From positions 1 to 8,658 of the forward strand of contig JACMOG010000565.1 of the NCBI GenBank assembly GCA_014378125.1: a stretch of 8,658 nucleotides of DNA, in the 5' to 3' direction. Source of the DNA: Vitreoscilla sp. GTDB lineage: Bacteria > Pseudomonadota > Gammaproteobacteria > Burkholderiales > Burkholderiaceae. The notes beneath the pieces were generated by a model, which saw only the letters and a program-made list of their open reading frames with translations, did not search any database and was not told the DNA's origin. Numbering within the stretch: the first letter of the stretch is position 1; each line of letters starts with the position of its first letter. Below, piece by piece: positions 6,688-8,658 of the stretch. The translations under genes and the position numbers were made by a program.

Positions 6688-7689
6688 ATGAGCGCCGATC
6701 CCCTGCTGCAGATCGACAGCCTGGTCACCACCTTCAAGACGCCCCGGGGCGACGTCCGGGCCGTCAACGGCGTGAGCCTCGGCGTGGAGCGCGGACAGAC
6801 GGTGTGCATCGCGGGCGAGTCCGGTTGCGGCAAGAGCGTCACCGCGCTGTCGATCATGGGGCTGCTGCCCGATTCGGCGCGGGTGCAAGGCGGCACCATC
6901 CGCTTCAACGGCGTCGACCTGCTGGCATTGCCGCCCGCCGAGCGGCGCGGCCTGCGCGGCCGGTCGATGGCGATGATCTTCCAGGAGCCGATGACGGCCT
7001 TGAATCCGGTGCTCACGGTAGGTCACCAGATCGCCGAAGTGTTCGCCATCCACGGCACCGCCAACCGGCGCGAGGCGCGCGAGAAGGTGCTGGCGCTGCT
7101 GCGCAAGGTGAAGATCCCCGACGCCGATCGCCGCTACGACGAGTATCCGCACCAGATGAGCGGCGGCATGAAGCAGCGCGTGATGATCGCGATGGCGCTG
7201 GCCAACCGCCCCGAGCTGCTGATCGCCGACGAGCCCACCACCGCGCTGGACGTCACCATCCAGGCGCAGGTGCTGCACCTGCTCAAGGAGTTGCAGCGCG
7301 AGCTGGGCACCGGCATCGTGTTCGTCACCCACGACCTGGCCGTGGTGGCCGAGATCGCCGACCGCGTGGTGGTGATGTACGGCGGCCGCGTGGTGGAGCA
7401 GGGCGGCGTGGTCGACGTGCTGGAACACCCGGCGCACCCGTACACGGTGGGCCTGCTGGGCGCGCGTCCCCGGCCGGGCCAGACGCGCCACGACGGCCAT
7501 CGCCTCGATGTGATCCCTGGCACCGTGCCGTCGCCGCTGGTGCACATCGACGGATGCCGCTACCAGACGCGTTGCCCGCGCGTGCAGCCGCGCTGCCGCG
7601 AGGAGGTGCCTCCGCTCGCCGGCGTCGCCCATGGCGCGGACGACGGCCACGCGGCGGCGTGCCACTTTCCCGAGACCGGATTCGCATGA
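6688..7689 (+). CDS. Oligopeptide/dipeptide ABC transporter ATPase, DppD/OppD type
   Basis: A 333-residue cytoplasmic ATPase subunit of a peptide-class importer. It has Walker A GESGCGKS (43-50), Q-loop Q99 in [13 protein letters not shown] signature SGGMKQR (158-164), Walker B LLIADEP (177-183) and H-loop H215. The variant signature SGGMKQR and FQEPM are typical of the D subunit. The C-terminal oligopeptide domain carries HPYT.GLL (250-257) and four cysteines, C290-x5-C296-x6-C303-x21-C325, the arrangement reported to hold a [4Fe-4S] cluster in some OppD/DppD proteins. It would pair with the DppF-like protein encoded next, whose ATG overlaps this stop (ATGA). The ATG at 6688 has no clear ribosome-binding site but overlaps the stop of a six-codon frame starting at 6671. 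Substrate cannot be decided: dipeptides, oligopeptides, glutathione and nickel carriers share this architecture. Confidence 0.93.
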   Translation: MSADPLLQIDSLVTTFKTPRGDVRAVNGVSLGVERGQTVCIAGESGCGKSVTALSIMGLLPDSARVQGGTIRFNGVDLLALPPAERRGLRGRSMAMIFQEPMTALNPVLTVGHQIAEVFAIHGTANRREAREKVLALLRKVKIPDADRRYDEYPHQMSGGMKQRVMIAMALANRPELLIADEPTTALDVTIQAQVLHLLKELQRELGTGIVFVTHDLAVVAEIADRVVVMYGGRVVEQGGVVDVLEHPAHPYTVGLLGARPRPGQTRHDGHRLDVIPGTVPSPLVHIDGCRYQTRCPRVQPRCREEVPPLAGVAHGADDGHAAACHFPETGFA

Positions 7690-8657
7690 CGGCGCCCCTG
7701 TTGCAGGCCGAAGGCCTGTCGGTCGAGTTTGCCGTGCGGCGCGGCGTGCTGCGGCGCGAGGTGGCGCGCCTGCGCGCGGTCAACCAGGTCAGCGTGCAGG
7801 TGAACGCCGGCGAGGTGCTGGGCATCGTCGGCGAGTCGGGCTGCGGCAAGACCACGCTGGGGCGCGCGATGGTGGGGCTGTACCCGCCGAGCGCGGGCAC
7901 GCTGCACATCGAAGGCCGCGACGTGGCGACGCTGGACGCCGCCGAGCGCCGCCAGATGACGCGCGACGTGCAGATGGTGTTCCAGGATCCGTTCGGGTCG
8001 CTCAACCCGCGCAAGCGCATCCGCCAGGTGCTGGAGGCGCCCTTCGAAGTGCATCGCCTGGCCACCGGCGCGCAGCGCGAGGCGCGCATCCGCGAGCTGG
8101 TCGAGTTGGTGGGCCTGTCGCCCGAGCACCTCGACCGCTGGCCGCACGAGCTGTCCGGCGGGCAGCGCCAGCGCATCGGCATCGCGCGCGCGCTGGCGCT
8201 CGAGCCCAAGGTGGTGGTGCTCGACGAGCCGCTGTCGGCACTCGACATGTCGATCCAGTCGCAGGTGCTCAACCTGCTGGTGGAACTGCAGGAGCGGCTG
8301 CGCCTGAGCTACGTGTTCATCTCGCACGACCTGTCCATCGTCGAATACCTGTGCGACACCGTGGCCGTGATGTACCTGGGTCGCGGGGTGGAGACCGCGC
8401 CCCCCGCCGTGCTGTTCGCGGCGCCCCGCCATCCCTACACTCAGGCGCTGCTGGCCGCGGTGCCCAACCCCGATCCGCGCCGCGAGCGTCCCGGCCGGCC
8501 GCTGGAGGGCGACGTGCCGGGCCTGCTCGACGCGCCCAGGGGCTGCGCCTTCAGCACGCGCTGCCCGCGGGTGGAGCCGCGCTGCCCCGAGGCGGAGCCC
8601 GAGCTGCGCGTCATCGACACCGCCGGCCTGCACCGCGCCGCGTGTCACCTGCTTTGA
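7686..8657 (+). CDS. Oligopeptide/dipeptide ABC transporter ATPase, DppF/OppF type
   Basis: A 323-residue partner ATPase. It has Walker [10 protein letters not shown] (49-57), Q-loop Q100 in FQDPFGSLNPR, signature LSGGQRQR (156-163), Walker B VVVLDEP (176-182), D-loop SALD and H-loop H214. FQDP..SLNPR, LSGGQRQRI.IARAL and DEP.SALD are hallmarks of F subunits. The loop at 16-30 between the first strand and the A-loop region (RRGVLRREVARLRAV) is the insert common to F subunits. HPYTQALL.A.P (249-260) marks the C-terminal peptide-transporter domain, followed by C287-x5-C293-x6-C300-x19-C320. The start overlaps the stop of the D subunit (ATGA), which matches an obligate heterodimer made in equal amounts. 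The stop is two bases inside the right edge, so the gene is complete. Permeases and a binding protein are not visible and may follow to the right. Confidence 0.94.
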   Translation: MTAPLLQAEGLSVEFAVRRGVLRREVARLRAVNQVSVQVNAGEVLGIVGESGCGKTTLGRAMVGLYPPSAGTLHIEGRDVATLDAAERRQMTRDVQMVFQDPFGSLNPRKRIRQVLEAPFEVHRLATGAQREARIRELVELVGLSPEHLDRWPHELSGGQRQRIGIARALALEPKVVVLDEPLSALDMSIQSQVLNLLVELQERLRLSYVFISHDLSIVEYLCDTVAVMYLGRGVETAPPAVLFAAPRHPYTQALLAAVPNPDPRRERPGRPLEGDVPGLLDAPRGCAFSTRCPRVEPRCPEAEPELRVIDTAGLHRAACHLL

Positions 8658-8658
8658 A

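Noticed and set aside
6574..8648. Long minus-strand open frames opposite the two ABC ATPases
   Set aside because: The plus strand has every ABC ATPase motif in order; the antisense products are compositionally biased and motif-free.
1..8658. CRISPR arrays, tRNA or rRNA genes, insertion sequences, phage attachment sites
   Set aside because: I saw no regularly spaced repeats, cloverleaf, transposase frame or terminal inverted repeats in the window.

Overview
The window is uniformly GC-rich with the strong G/C third-position bias of a free-living proteobacterium. The paired DppD/DppF-type peptide-transporter ATPases and a nested-hairpin intergenic repeat of the ATTCC...GGAAT type favour Burkholderiales (Comamonadaceae-like) or possibly Lysobacterales. 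No rRNA, tRNA or other decisive taxonomic marker is present, so this placement is inference.

Left third (1-3493, minus strand): two tandem paralogous genes joined by an ATGA stop/start overlap. Each encodes an exported protein with a signal peptide, two retropepsin-like aspartic protease lobes in one chain (two D-[ST]-G-A motifs and two hydrophobic-hydrophobic-Gly motifs), an Ala/Pro linker and a C-terminal TPR region. The downstream copy is cut by the left window edge about 25 residues short of its expected end.

Middle (3494-4388): a non-coding region upstream of the protease operon with a small dyad, then a 54-codon plus-strand remnant of a GNAT acetyltransferase that appears to have lost its central acetyl-CoA-binding part in frame. 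A compact repeat of nested hairpins follows (3828-3911), then a 70-aa hypothetical gene with a strong ribosome-binding site.

Right half (4389-8657, plus strand): a 410-aa Yip1-domain membrane protein with a long soluble C-terminal domain; an SPFH/prohibitin-family membrane-anchored protein; and two translationally overlapping ABC ATPases of the oligopeptide/dipeptide importer class. No permease or binding-protein gene is visible in the window. The ATPases would power a peptide (or nickel/glutathione-like) importer whose membrane parts must lie to the right or elsewhere.

The most distinctive content is the tandem pair of bilobal protease-TPR proteins, followed by the internally deleted GNAT gene with its adjacent repeat. 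The remaining genes belong to recognisable families.
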